A DNA stretch of 57,515 nucleotides from an uncultured Bacilli bacterium (lineage in GTDB: Bacteria > Bacillota_I > Bacilli_A > RF39 > UBA660). Positions 1 to 9,700 of this stretch are shown in pieces. Within the stretch, counting starts at the first letter, position 1. The number at the start of each line of letters is the position of its first letter. The stretch is taken from contig CANRAC010000001.1 in the NCBI GenBank assembly GCA_947628495.1, forward strand, positions 1-57,515. The letters are read 5' to 3'. The position numbers and the translations under genes are program-made. A model generated the notes under the pieces. It was given only the letters and a program-made list of their open reading frames with translations, was not told where the DNA came from and did not search any database.

Positions 1-77
1 ATTGGTATAGTTGCTAAAAAGATTTGTGCTAAACTCAAAGAAACTCGCCTTTATGATTTTATCAAAGAAGCCGTTAA
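1..77. repeat. Left copy of exact 77-bp terminal overlap
   Basis: Bases 1-77 are identical to 57439-57515. The holin reading frame runs through the overlap without a break when the ends are joined, so the molecule is circular or circularly permuted. A length of 77 equals a common de Bruijn graph k-mer, so this is more likely an assembly overlap than a biological terminal repeat. Confidence 0.95.
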
Positions 78-243
78 AGCAGCTGAACAATTATTTCCTA
101 ATGTTGATGGAGTACAAACCGGTACTGAAAAGTACAAATATGTTGTTCAACAAGTGCTAGCTCACTTCTCAGGACTAACAGACAACGAGTACCTACAAGC
201 TTTAATTGAAGGTGCAGTTTATAGTTTAAATAATGAACTGTAA
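1..243 (+). CDS. Phage holin, LL-H type (3' part; 5' part is at 57364)
   Basis: This is the C-terminal 80 codons of a holin that starts at 57364 and crosses the circle junction, giving a 105-residue protein. It has one N-terminal membrane segment of about 20 residues (mostly encoded at the right end), then a basic stretch, then an amphipathic soluble part ending with a pattern typical of the LL-H holin family (KYVVQQVLAHFSGL, then LIEGAVYSLN). Holins of this family form pores in the inner membrane to release lysins and time lysis. The stop at 241-243 is followed directly by the ribosome site of the next gene. Family assignment is from recognised sequence pattern. Confidence 0.8.
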   Translation: MGIVAKKICAKLKETRLYDFIKEAVKAAEQLFPNVDGVQTGTEKYKYVVQQVLAHFSGLTDNEYLQALIEGAVYSLNNEL

Positions 244-252
244 GGAGGAACT

Positions 253-1020
253 ATGAAAGCGGTTATTAAAACCTATAAAGATGACGAATTAGTTGTTACA
301 CTTGAGCATGCTGATGGTCATAGGACCGCTGAATATCTATTAGTAAGAATAGGGCTTGACGATCCAGCCAAGCCCTGTAGCTTGCTGATACTTGGTAACG
401 GCAAATGTTATTTAAGTCAAAAGAATTATTCTATTGTTTACGAAGATGAAGAACTTAACATATCAGGTCTTTACCAAGAAGTACTTAACTATAGATATTT
501 AGCACACAATGTCGGTGCAGTGTCAGAGTTAACAACTAATGACAAAACAATTGTTGGTGCTATTAACGAGATAGCTTCAGCACAATTATCTACTCGAGAG
601 TTGCGTGGTTATGCTAAATGGCTAGTATTTGACGAAACTGCAGTTGACAGAGTAGAATTTGACGACTTAGATATAGCGTATGTTGTACCTAAGAAGGAAT
701 GGATGTATTACTCAGAAGCATTACACAACTTTACTCCATTACCTGTTGATTGGCAGAACTTAGACAAAATTGTTCGTACTCGTCAAGAGTTGAATGATTT
801 TATTGCTGTTGGCACTAAAAGAGATGTACTTGTTGGAGTGCTAGAGGACAGTTCAGTCATTAGAGTATGGAAGACAGGTAGTAGTAGAACTGTGTGTCCA
901 ATCAGTCGAATTGGAGATGAGTTTATCATCCAATATATTGCCACTAAAGATGGTGTGCAAACAGACGCTAAAATTATATGTACCCCTAAAGGTTGGGTGT
1001 ATATACTATCAAAAGTATAG
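253..1020 (+). CDS. Putative virion/fibre-associated protein
   Basis: This 255-residue protein starts nine bases after the holin stop with a GGAGGA site. I do not recognise a full-length family. Residues about 83-110 hold a segment (VGAVSELTTNDKTIVGAINE) that recurs in phage tail-fibre and neck-appendage proteins, where such repeats link trimeric fibre sections. The rest looks beta-rich, with no membrane segment or catalytic motif. A structural role is inferred from that segment and from the fibre genes just before the holin, but the gene also sits at the start of the lysis-like cluster. Confidence 0.4.
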   Translation: MKAVIKTYKDDELVVTLEHADGHRTAEYLLVRIGLDDPAKPCSLLILGNGKCYLSQKNYSIVYEDEELNISGLYQEVLNYRYLAHNVGAVSELTTNDKTIVGAINEIASAQLSTRELRGYAKWLVFDETAVDRVEFDDLDIAYVVPKKEWMYYSEALHNFTPLPVDWQNLDKIVRTRQELNDFIAVGTKRDVLVGVLEDSSVIRVWKTGSSRTVCPISRIGDEFIIQYIATKDGVQTDAKIICTPKGWVYILSKV

Positions 1021-1029
1021 GAGGCAATT

Positions 1030-1197
1030 ATGAAACCTATGACTGAAGAACAAGTCATTAGACTTATTACAGAACAGTTGAATCGTATGGTCAAATCTTT
1101 GACTGACAAGTTGGAAGCAGAGATTAAAGACCTTAAGCGAACAATTGAATTGCAAGCAACTGAAATTAAAATTTTAAAAGAAGGAGCGAACTTATAA
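1030..1197 (+). CDS. Small coiled-coil protein, 55 aa
   Basis: This 55-residue reading frame starts at ATG 1030 after an AGGAGGC site and ends TAA at 1195-1197, where the stop overlaps the next gene's ATG (TAATG). The product is Lys/Glu-rich with heptad-spaced Ile and Leu from residue about 8 to 50, predicting a single long coiled coil. Its tight coupling to the downstream membrane protein suggests they work together. No family was recognised; a spanin-like or holin-regulating role is possible but unproven. Confidence 0.6.
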   Translation: MKPMTEEQVIRLITEQLNRMVKSLTDKLEAEIKDLKRTIELQATEIKILKEGANL

Positions 1198-1715
1198 TGT
1201 TAGATTTCTTAATAACTTATGGACCTACAATCTTATCAGGTCTAGGCGCATTTGGCGCTGGTTTAGGTGGCATTTATTCAATTTTGAAAGTTTTCAAAAT
1301 TGGTAAGAAAGTTGATGCGAACATTGCTCGCACCGATGAAGAAATTAAGATTACTCGAGAAGGCATAGTAGAGGCCTTTAAGACAGCACACATTCCTACT
1401 GAATGGAAAATATCTGTTGCAGGTCAAGTCAATCAAATTTTGACTGACTGGAGAAATGAGTTCTTAGGTATCTTAAATGAACAAGAAGCTTTAAGAACCA
1501 AAATGATGGCTGCTATTTTGAAGATATTAAATTATACAGCTGCTTCAAATAAATTAACTGAAGCTGAGAAGAAGGACATTGAAGAATTACTTCGCTTGAT
1601 TACTGAGCGTGATGGTATAATTGACATATCTGACATAGCCACTGCAACTAAGACAACTACTGCAACAAATAGTAATGTTAATACCTTAACGACAAATATT
1701 AAAATTACAAAATAG
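1197..1715 (+). CDS. Membrane-anchored coiled-coil protein
   Basis: This 172-residue protein has one N-terminal membrane segment at residues about 4-32, rich in Gly and Leu, followed by a basic patch and long helical regions at about 40-65 and 85-135. The tail is Thr/Asn-rich. It overlaps the previous gene by one base. An N-terminal anchor followed by a long helical domain in a holin-proximal cluster suggests a lysis accessory or membrane-associated virion assembly factor. No enzyme motif is visible and no family was recognised. Confidence 0.45.
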   Translation: MLDFLITYGPTILSGLGAFGAGLGGIYSILKVFKIGKKVDANIARTDEEIKITREGIVEAFKTAHIPTEWKISVAGQVNQILTDWRNEFLGILNEQEALRTKMMAAILKILNYTAASNKLTEAEKKDIEELLRLITERDGIIDISDIATATKTTTATNSNVNTLTTNIKITK

Positions 1716-1723
1716 GAGGGCGT

Positions 1724-2248
1724 ATGAAAAAGCCAAACATTAAAAAATTAAAATACCCACTCTGGTTTCATATTGTATTTTATTGTTTGACAGTTATTGT
1801 ACCTTTAGTTGCTATTCTAATACAAGGCTTTAAGAGTGATAGCACATTATTCAAGTTTACATTTGTTATGATTTGTGCTGCAGTGATTCTATGGATTTTT
1901 GCTAGAAAATTCTTAATAGCAAATTTGGAAGAGAAAATGCAAGCTCGTAAAGCAGCATTAGAACATGACTATGAAATTGAAGTCGGCAATCCAGAAAAAG
2001 CAAAATGGTTATGGTTTAATAATGAAATGTGGCTAAGTATTATAAATGCTATTCACGTTGCATTGATTGGACTTTTAATATTTGTTTGTGCTTGGGGCGT
2101 TGAGTCGGCAGCAATTCAGATTAAAGGTGTTGGTATACTGATAACTTTACTTTACATTATGGCTTATGTACTTAAGTTCATATTGATAGTTAAACTAAGA
2201 GGTCAGGAGCAAGACGAGGAGGTAAAAGATGAAACGCCAAAACAATGA
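1724..2248 (+). CDS. Integral membrane protein, about four segments
   Basis: This 174-residue protein starts at ATG 1724 after GGAGGGC. Hydrophobic stretches at residues about 14-34, 43-62, 104-126 and 133-155 predict four membrane helices, with a charged cytoplasmic-type loop between the second and third. The C-terminus is acidic. It overlaps the next gene, also a membrane protein, by 20 bases. No family was recognised. Two multi-pass proteins near the holin could be lysis-cassette parts, superinfection-exclusion proteins or host-envelope modifiers. Confidence 0.45.
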   Translation: MKKPNIKKLKYPLWFHIVFYCLTVIVPLVAILIQGFKSDSTLFKFTFVMICAAVILWIFARKFLIANLEEKMQARKAALEHDYEIEVGNPEKAKWLWFNNEMWLSIINAIHVALIGLLIFVCAWGVESAAIQIKGVGILITLLYIMAYVLKFILIVKLRGQEQDEEVKDETPKQ

Positions 2249-3284
2249 TAATCTTGAACCTAAAGATTTTAAAAGGTTGTTTAGTGTTAATAGTATTTTA
2301 AGTAAGATAATTACTTATAGTGCTTATATCATCCTCAGCTTCTCAATCTTAATTCTAGTTTACTTATCATTTATTGAGACTTTAGGTATTGAGCCTGATT
2401 GGAGAATATTAACTTTATTCACAATTGCCACGGTTTTATTAGCTTGGAACTGTTGGTCAATGTTTTACAAAAAGCATTATGAAGAAATAATGCAAGAAGA
2501 CGTAGACAAGCAAGAAACAAAACAGTATTCTATACATAGCCGATACTATGTAGCAGTCAAGGACTGGAATGATACTGATTTACAATTAGCCATTGATAAG
2601 TTCAACGAAGAGTATACAGCTCGTTGGTTACGTTGGGTTGAGAAAACCACTGGTGTACCAATCGAAAGTTGTGACAAAGTTGAAGTTGACGAAAATGGTA
2701 ACCCTAAACTAGACGATAATGGACAACCCATTATCGTCCATGTAAAGGGTATTAAAGATTTACGCTATAAAGGTTTTTATCACAAGATAATTATGTGGCG
2801 CATTAAGCACCACGTATACCCTAAGTCAGGTTATACTACAGCAATGGAGCTTATGTCATTGTTGTCATATCAAGAGTCAAATTTCAACAAAAGAAATTTA
2901 AAAGCTGATAAACAATTCTTTACTTCACATGCAATTACAAAATTTATTAGTTTGTTGTTAAGTGTGACGATTGTTGCTACAATCATACCTACAATGATAC
3001 AGGGTGAATATTGGACTGCAATCTTAAGGTTGATATTTGCAATATTTACTGTCGTCTCGTCGGTACTGACTGGAGCAATAAATGGTGTCAAAGGCGCTCG
3101 ATTAAAATTATCTGTAGTCGAAGATGCTGCATCTGACCTTGAGCGTTGGGCCGGCAAGAAACCACTACTTGAGCCATATAAAGAAGTTAAACCTGAAGAA
3201 GAGAAACCCGCTGAACCTGTAAAAGAGCCTGAAACTCCAGCTGAAAAGGTTGAAGAAATTTTCAAACAAAAAATACCTAAATAG
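2229..3284 (+). CDS. Integral membrane protein with Pro/Glu-rich tail
   Basis: This 351-residue protein starts inside the previous gene, preceded by GAGGAGGT. Membrane segments are predicted at residues about 25-50, 58-78, 235-255 and 262-285. A soluble loop of about 150 residues separates the two pairs. The C-terminal 40 residues are rich in Pro, Glu and Lys and look unstructured. The stop is followed by a phage-type promoter, so this is the last gene of its transcription group before the capsid genes. Function is unknown. Confidence 0.45.
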   Translation: MKRQNNDNLEPKDFKRLFSVNSILSKIITYSAYIILSFSILILVYLSFIETLGIEPDWRILTLFTIATVLLAWNCWSMFYKKHYEEIMQEDVDKQETKQYSIHSRYYVAVKDWNDTDLQLAIDKFNEEYTARWLRWVEKTTGVPIESCDKVEVDENGNPKLDDNGQPIIVHVKGIKDLRYKGFYHKIIMWRIKHHVYPKSGYTTAMELMSLLSYQESNFNKRNLKADKQFFTSHAITKFISLLLSVTIVATIIPTMIQGEYWTAILRLIFAIFTVVSSVLTGAINGVKGARLKLSVVEDAASDLERWAGKKPLLEPYKEVKPEEEKPAEPVKEPETPAEKVEEIFKQKIPK

Positions 3285-3323
3285 TGTATATTTTTCTAAA
3301 TTCATGCATATTATATAATATAA
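3283..3323 (+). promoter_or_regulatory. Phage-type promoter before scaffold gene (AGTG-N22-TATTATATAATAT)
   Basis: AGTG lies at 3283-3286, then exactly 22 bases, then TATTATATAATAT at 3309-3321. The same arrangement with identical spacing occurs upstream of five other gene groups. The leader downstream carries a seven-base-pair hairpin (3372-3378 with 3387-3393) before the scaffold ribosome site. Promoter function is inferred from recurrence and position. Confidence 0.65.
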
Positions 3324-3371
3324 GTTATTGATTGATTATCGGACAATTGATGGCTTAACTGGTGCTAAATC

Positions 3372-3393
3372 AGACCGAGTTCACCATCGGTCT
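3372..3393 (+). promoter_or_regulatory. 5'-leader hairpin upstream of scaffold gene
   Basis: AGACCGA (3372-3378) pairs perfectly with TCGGTCT (3387-3393) across an eight-base loop. It sits between the predicted promoter and the scaffold start and lacks a U-tract, so an mRNA-stabilising or processing role is more likely than termination. Confidence 0.45.
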
Positions 3394-3413
3394 TAAAATA
3401 AGGAGACATAGTA

Positions 3414-4145
3414 ATGGAAATTCAAGATAATGAAGAAACTTTGAACATAAACATAGATGACTTGTTCAAAGACCCGGTTGCTGAAGAGCCAGAAGTATTA
3501 GAAACTGTCGAAAATCATAATACTCCTGAAACTAAAGCGAATGAACCAACCGAACAAACTAAAGCAGTTAGTGAACGTATCAATGAAGTTCGTCGCAAAA
3601 CTGAGAGCGAAACTCAAGAGAAAATAGCGAGAGAGTTAGGTTATGAAAATTACGCTGATATGCGTAAAGCCAAAGAAAAGAAACTTCTAGAAGATGCTGG
3701 TTTAGATGAAGACGATATTAAGGAAGTTGTAGAGAAACTTGTTGCACAAAGATTAGCGGATGACCCACGTATGAAAAAACTAGAAGAGATTGAAGCCAAA
3801 GATAAAGCAACATTTGTTAATAGTCAACTTAAAGAGATTAACACATTAACTGGCACAAATTTTACAAGTATCGAGCAATTACCGAAAGATACTTTAGATT
3901 TGTGGGCAAAAACGGGAAATCTAAAACAAGCATACTTAGCTACGCAAGGTGAAGCAATTATTCTTAAAAATAATGCTGCCGCAAAAAATACTTCGTCACT
4001 AGCTCATTTAGCAAGTGCTGGAAGCAACAGTAATACTCACACAAAGAGTAGATTACTAAATGAAGAAGAAAAGGCAATTTGGAGGTCGGTAATGCCGGAC
4101 ATTACTGATGACGAATTATCGAAAAAGACGGTGGACATTGAATAA
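3414..4145 (+). CDS. Capsid scaffolding protein (putative)
   Basis: This 243-residue, highly acidic and Lys/Glu-rich protein has long helical regions and lies directly before the head genes, which is the position and composition of podovirus scaffold proteins. Residues 1-45 are very acidic, about 50-125 are predicted coiled coil, and a Ser/Asn/Thr-rich linker precedes a short charged C-terminal helix that could bind the capsid protein. No protease domain is fused to it. Scaffolds guide procapsid assembly and then leave. Assigned from context and composition. Confidence 0.6.
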   Translation: MEIQDNEETLNINIDDLFKDPVAEEPEVLETVENHNTPETKANEPTEQTKAVSERINEVRRKTESETQEKIARELGYENYADMRKAKEKKLLEDAGLDEDDIKEVVEKLVAQRLADDPRMKKLEEIEAKDKATFVNSQLKEINTLTGTNFTSIEQLPKDTLDLWAKTGNLKQAYLATQGEAIILKNNAAAKNTSSLAHLASAGSNSNTHTKSRLLNEEEKAIWRSVMPDITDDELSKKTVDIE

Positions 4146-4212
4146 GTGTCTAGGAGAACCCTACCTTAGTGGGAAACTGTAAAAATCAAAAATAGTTGTT
4201 ATAGGAGGACAC

Positions 4213-4650
4213 ATGAACGCAGCTAAAGCAGGCTATATAGCCGAATTTAAAACTGGGTACCTTCAAAGAGAAATTCGTATCAATGCCAACGTAACTGGTG
4301 GTAAAGATAAAGGTCTTAGAGATGGTGCCGAAGGTATTGCAGTAGGTCGTTTAGTTAAAGTCACCGCTGACTCTGCTAATGGTGATTACACCGTTACAGC
4401 TGTCACAGGTTCTGATGAAGCTACTCAAGTTGCTGCTGCAACTCACATCATTGCTCAAAGCGATGATACTATCAGGGATGTACCAAGTGATTACAATTAC
4501 CCTGAACAATATACTACTCTACCAAATCTTGTTGTTAAAAACACCACTGATGCAACTGACAAGAAAACAGTAGCAGTATATGCAATTATAAACAAAGATG
4601 ACTTAAAAGTTATCAATCTAGGCGGGACTGACCCGTACACAGGCGAGTAG
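4213..4650 (+). CDS. Small head protein, probably capsid decoration
   Basis: This 145-residue protein lies between scaffold and capsid genes with a clear AGGAGG site. It is Thr, Val, Ala and Asp-rich and beta-type. The order scaffold, small beta-rich protein, major capsid protein is common, and the small protein is often a decoration or cementing protein. The C-terminal Gly-Gly-Thr-Asp-Pro segment looks flexible. No direct family match was recognised. Confidence 0.5.
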   Translation: MNAAKAGYIAEFKTGYLQREIRINANVTGGKDKGLRDGAEGIAVGRLVKVTADSANGDYTVTAVTGSDEATQVAAATHIIAQSDDTIRDVPSDYNYPEQYTTLPNLVVKNTTDATDKKTVAVYAIINKDDLKVINLGGTDPYTGE

Positions 4651-4663
4651 GAGGTAATAAGCC

Positions 4664-5920
4664 ATGAAATTTTTCAATATTGACGAGGCTTTGAAATTGC
4701 CTCAAACATTTAATGTGTTAATGAACGCCTTGGACGAATTATATGCTAAACGTCAAGAAGAATTTCAAAAATCTAACCCATTAACACAAATCTATCAAAC
4801 TGTTTCATTGAATCAGTTTCAAAAATCTTTTGGCTCTAGCACGGGCTTCAAACAAGCATTTGAAAGAACAGTTGATTATGCCGCATATCCGGGCTTTTCT
4901 AGTGGGGATGGTTTCAGGACGACAATTTCGTATAAGCCATTCAATGGTAAAGTTGTATTTACTTGGCAAACTTTACTAGAAGCTGACTATAGCGGTATTA
5001 AAGACACTTTGTCTAACTATCAAATCGCTTGGCAACGTCAAATCGTTGAATTTGGTATGTTTGCACTTACCGCGTTCTTCGGTAATAAGGTATACGATAA
5101 AGTTTCTAAAACTTACTTAAAAATCGACTCTGCCGATACTACTGATGGCGACCCAATGACCCCAACCAAGAATCCAGTTTTCACAAACAAACACAATGTT
5201 GTTAAAACTGAAGGCATGACTGATGCTGAATTCAAATCTTTACAACAATCTAACAAATACTTTATTGATATTAAACTTGATGGTAGTGATCCACTTGCTT
5301 ATGCTAAATTAGCGGATGGCCTATATCAAATTAAAACCAATATGGCTAAATTGTTAGACGACAATGGTAAACGTGCTGGTGTAACTGGTCGTAAGAAAAT
5401 TGTTGCTACTGAAGATGCACACTTGAATGCTGCTCTTAATTCTGTAATTAACAGTGATGTATTCTGTTGCGAACCAAATCTTCATGCTAACTCTCAAAAT
5501 TCTGTATTGAATCCAGTTAAATCTGCATTTAATACCTATTTCACTCCATACCTTGATGGTAATATTGACCAACCTATTCCTCAGTTTGCTACTGATGCAA
5601 CTGCTGGTTATGCAAAAGGTTTCTTAATATTGGATGATGAATACAATAAAGCAAATAAAGGTCCTATGATGGTTGAACGTGTTGGTTTCAGCATGAAAGC
5701 CGTTAAGACTGACGAGCCAGAAGGTATCAAATATCTTGCTAAACAAGCATTCGATTTCTTCTGTCCTACCTGGAGAGGTGTTGCTTATGTTTACATTGGC
5801 AAACCTACCGGTTCTGGTAATGCTTGGGACGACCCAGCTACATTTACAGAAATCAAACCAGTTGTATTCCCAAAAGCTGTTACAGTTGTTGGTGAAGTTA
5901 CAACTAAAACTACTGAATAA
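4664..5920 (+). CDS. Major capsid protein (HK97-fold type, putative)
   Basis: This 418-residue protein has a length and context typical of a major capsid subunit. It follows scaffold and decoration genes and precedes the head-tail adaptor. It begins with a helical N-arm (residues about 1-60), and its mixed alpha/beta body contains many aromatic and Gly/Asp turns. No upstream protease is present, so maturation by cleavage is not expected. A nine-base-pair hairpin follows the stop. Identification rests on gene order and size; the fold was not verified. Confidence 0.75.
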   Translation: MKFFNIDEALKLPQTFNVLMNALDELYAKRQEEFQKSNPLTQIYQTVSLNQFQKSFGSSTGFKQAFERTVDYAAYPGFSSGDGFRTTISYKPFNGKVVFTWQTLLEADYSGIKDTLSNYQIAWQRQIVEFGMFALTAFFGNKVYDKVSKTYLKIDSADTTDGDPMTPTKNPVFTNKHNVVKTEGMTDAEFKSLQQSNKYFIDIKLDGSDPLAYAKLADGLYQIKTNMAKLLDDNGKRAGVTGRKKIVATEDAHLNAALNSVINSDVFCCEPNLHANSQNSVLNPVKSAFNTYFTPYLDGNIDQPIPQFATDATAGYAKGFLILDDEYNKANKGPMMVERVGFSMKAVKTDEPEGIKYLAKQAFDFFCPTWRGVAYVYIGKPTGSGNAWDDPATFTEIKPVVFPKAVTVVGEVTTKTTE

Positions 5921-5941
5921 GCAGTATTAAATTACGAGCGC

Positions 5942-5966
5942 TTTAAGGTCACCTCCAGACCTTAAA
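5942..5966 (+). promoter_or_regulatory. Hairpin after capsid gene with anti-ribosome-site loop
   Basis: TTTAAGGTC (5942-5950) pairs perfectly with GACCTTAAA (5958-5966) around the seven-base loop ACCTCCA. There is no U-tract. The loop is complementary to the AGGAGGT ribosome site of the next gene at about 5981-5986, so it could limit translation of the adaptor relative to capsid, or act as a processing site that protects the capsid transcript. Confidence 0.5.
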
Positions 5967-5989
5967 TGCTTGCTCAATAGGAGGTTGTT

Positions 5990-6772
5990 ATGTTTACTTA
6001 TGGTTATATTCGAGAAGCCACTATGGCTCATCTCGATATAGACGAAACTGAAGCACAAGCTATGGGTTTATTGTCTAGATTTCATATCTATGCCAATGAG
6101 GCCATGCAAGCTATATGTGCTAGTAAGCCTATGTACCAATATCTCGACATAACAGTTGTGGAAAAATTTGCACCGCTGATTGTAGTCGACGGTGCAAATT
6201 TTTTACCCGCAACTAAAGAGCAGATAGAATGGGACGTAGACGAAAAAGGTCCAGCACCTTTTAAATTTGCTACTAGAGAGCAAACTGAAGATTACTATCA
6301 TAAAAAGAACATTTATGAAATGTTCGAAAAGGTAGTAATGACCGACACATTTATCGCTTTTGCAGATAAACAATGTTATAAACTCACTTGGCGTAAACCA
6401 ACTGTTGAAGAGCAATTGGAGGCTGAAGCATTTGGTTATAAAATTACTCAAGGTGTTATAAGAGAAGGAGCTGTTGTTGACTTAGATTTCTCATATCTAA
6501 GCAAGAACACTTTAAAATTCTATAAACCTGGAAGGTATCTAATACCTGCTAAGTTTATGTGGCACCGATTTGACTCAGGTGTTGCAGACGAAGAAGAACT
6601 TGATATGCCTAGTGATATTTTGTTAACAATACCACTATATATTGCGGCTATTTGTTTACAAATTGATAATACGCAAAAAGCACAACTTATGCGTCAAGAA
6701 TTTGAAATTGCATTGTCTAGGTGTACTGCAACTGACTTCTTGACTCTAAATGAGATTAAAGCTGATTGGTAG
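5990..6772 (+). CDS. Head-tail adaptor protein (putative)
   Basis: This 260-residue protein lies between the capsid gene and the large nozzle gene. It begins with helices and ends with a helical segment (residues about 215-255) of the kind seen in portal-proximal adaptor rings of podoviruses such as T7 gp11. The middle is beta-rich. Such proteins sit under the portal and receive the tail nozzle. The assignment follows gene order and general composition. Confidence 0.6.
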   Translation: MFTYGYIREATMAHLDIDETEAQAMGLLSRFHIYANEAMQAICASKPMYQYLDITVVEKFAPLIVVDGANFLPATKEQIEWDVDEKGPAPFKFATREQTEDYYHKKNIYEMFEKVVMTDTFIAFADKQCYKLTWRKPTVEEQLEAEAFGYKITQGVIREGAVVDLDFSYLSKNTLKFYKPGRYLIPAKFMWHRFDSGVADEEELDMPSDILLTIPLYIAAICLQIDNTQKAQLMRQEFEIALSRCTATDFLTLNEIKADW

Positions 6773-6781
6773 GAGGTTATT

Positions 6782-9700
6782 ATGAAAACAGTGAAAAGAA
6801 CTACTACTGATATTCAAACCGATGATATAACAAATACTAATAAGTATTTTAATCAAATGGAGTTTAAAGGTATTCAAGAAGACGAGAATATTTACACAAC
6901 TGACCAAGAAGCACTTAGAGACGCAAATAATGTTTATGTAGATGACGACGAACGGTTAGTTAGTCGTCCGACACTACAGCGCAATAATGACTTTCCAGAG
7001 GGTGTAGTGCCTGAAGGTTTTCATATTGTTGATATGAAAAAAGTAGGAGACGGTACACTATATGTTAGTGAACAATTTATTGAGCATTATGATACAAGAT
7101 ATAGTCAGCCTACTCCGAGTCATTTTAAGTTTAAAATTGTTAATTTAACATATTACAAAAATGGTCAAATGTATTCTAAAAAGCTTTACACTACTTATCA
7201 CCAAAGAATTTCGACTTATAACAATTATTATGAAGATGGTAGTAATAATTTATATGGAGCTGATATTAATTCTGAAGATTTTGCAAATTTAAACTTAGTA
7301 CCGGTGAATTACATTGAATTTGAGTTTAGAGCTGATGGTAATCATGAAGATTATACTTATAAAGCAACTGATTGGGAAGAATTTAATGGTTATTTTGCAG
7401 CTGATCAACACAAGTGTTGGAAAACAGTTAGTGATGATGACGATTTTGTGTGCGGCTTTAAATTAAAAACACAAGGTTGGCAAACTACTAAAGCGGTTAC
7501 CTCTCCATTATGTCCTGATGTCAGTGTTACTGGTAATACCGGAAATGCATACAGAACTAATTCAGTGCGACAATTAAATTTTTGGGGTAAATGTGAAAAC
7601 CCTAATGCAAAAGTTGCTATAGTAAATGTGAATTTAATTTCTGGATTTATGACTATTGCAATAGCTGATGAGATTTACTGGAAGACTGATATACCACTCG
7701 AGGTTATTAAATATAAAACTTATGTATATCAAAATTATATAATTGTTTTTAGTAATATGGGAGCAGTTATACTTGATATAAATGATACTAAAGGTTGGTG
7801 TCCATTAAGCGATTATGCAGATACCCCTATAGTTAAACGGGTGATTGGTTCTACTGTTACAACTTACGAGAAAAATCAATTAACTAACTCATATAAAGAA
7901 CAATATATTTATTCTAAAGATAGCCAAATAGCTACTCCATACCGTAACAAAGTAGTTGGTGTTGAGATAACAAGTCCTAATGGTAACTTAAGTTATACTT
8001 ACGACAAAGTTGGTTATCACGAAGAAGATAAAGCCAAGAGAAATGGTGAGATTGGTATAAATGATTTAGCGACTCAAGTTGTAAAAGTACTTCCTGGACC
8101 TACCGATAACCAATCATATAGGTATTCTATTAAAAAAGGAGTTATTGTTAGAGTGGCGTCAGGTGGTTATGAGTACTTTGAAATTTCAGTTGATGGAGGA
8201 AATCATTACGATAGAGTATATTATCCATTTGGACCAGAAGAACAATATATATTTATTGGTGGGCAATTAAGTGAAGATGGTAATTATGTATTTGTTGTGA
8301 CTAGTGCAGGCGTATATCACTGTAATGTTGGAGATTATACTTGGAGCGAAAAAGAAGCCCTTGAAGGAATGCCGTGGGGTGCTGATTTAATACAATTTAC
8401 AGCATTAACTAGTGATAAATTTGCTTTATTTGTTGGACGTATAGTTACAACACCTGGAAGTTTTACATTTAGTCGTCGTTTATATTTTAAAGGTCCAGGA
8501 CTATTTGGTACAGGACAAAAATATACCGATGCTGGTAAGAAAATTGGTTATATTGATGGAGCTAATTATAGAATGGAAGACACTGATCCAACTTATGCAT
8601 CATTTGATAGTTTATGTTTAGGAATTCGAGACTTAGCTAAAGATGGAGCAGAACGCATAAAAATGTGTATGACTAAAGGTTGGCAAGGTGAAGAAGCATG
8701 TGCAATTGTCATATTGGCTGATAGTAATCGTGATACTAATTTAGCTACTGAAAAATACTCAACAGTAATCGTAGTCTTAGGCGGTAATAACCCATTACAA
8801 AGTGATAGAATATTGTCGTTGTATGATAACTCAAACCTAAATATTGGTGGTATTCATGAACTTAAATATGTTACAGAATTAGACTCGGCTATTACAACTA
8901 AGCTACCTAATTTTAAATCTGTAGACTATGTTTTAAATATGTCAATTATAACTGGGTCTCAAAGTGATATAGATGTTAATACTGATGCTTTGAATTTACC
9001 TTGGAATTCAAAAGACAATGGCAGATATTGGTCTTGGTTTGCTGAGGTGCGTCAAGTAGGTATATATACTACTTCAGTTAATGATGGTAAACGATCTATA
9101 CCTTTATCATATAATGGTATGAGTCGTCAAAGTTTACCAATAGCAAGATTTGATTTCGCTAGTAAAGCGATAGGTACTTATGACTCATATATACCGGTAC
9201 GTACATCAAATGCATATATTCAAGTTAGAGCAGGATCATATAATAGTTTAAGTTCGAATATCGCCGCATCACGATTGGCAATTCTACCTCGCAATCATAG
9301 TTCGGGCGATTGGTACTGGGTACCTGAAATATATAATGAGTCTTTAAATACAACCATTGGCACTTATCATCACCAAATTATTGCGGATGGTGATTATTAC
9401 TATTTTATTACGGACGACTATAGTATTATCACTAATAATTTAGGTAATAATGATTTAGCTACATTAACTTACACGTTTAAAGATGAGACACCTTATACTC
9501 AATTGCCAGATGTGACATATAGTGATACTGAGTTTTATTTAGCATTTGGTAATCAGCTTAATATTACCCAGAATTCTACTGTCGATGGCAAAACATATCT
9601 TAATGTGCCTGAAATAAATAATCAAACTTTTACAGATAGAATTACTGGTATGATAAATATATCAACTACTGAGTTAGCAATATTCTTTGAAAATAAAATT

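Noticed and set aside
1..77. Direct terminal repeat as in T7-like phages
   Set aside because: It lies inside the holin coding sequence, is exactly 77 bp, and gives one unbroken frame on joining, all of which suit an assembly overlap better than a biological repeat.
2870..3265. Long antisense reading frames such as those opposite 2870-3265, 19580-20038 and 53309-53668
   Set aside because: They lie opposite well-supported genes, lack ribosome sites, and have compositions typical of the reverse strand of Lys/Glu- or Asn/Thr-rich genes.
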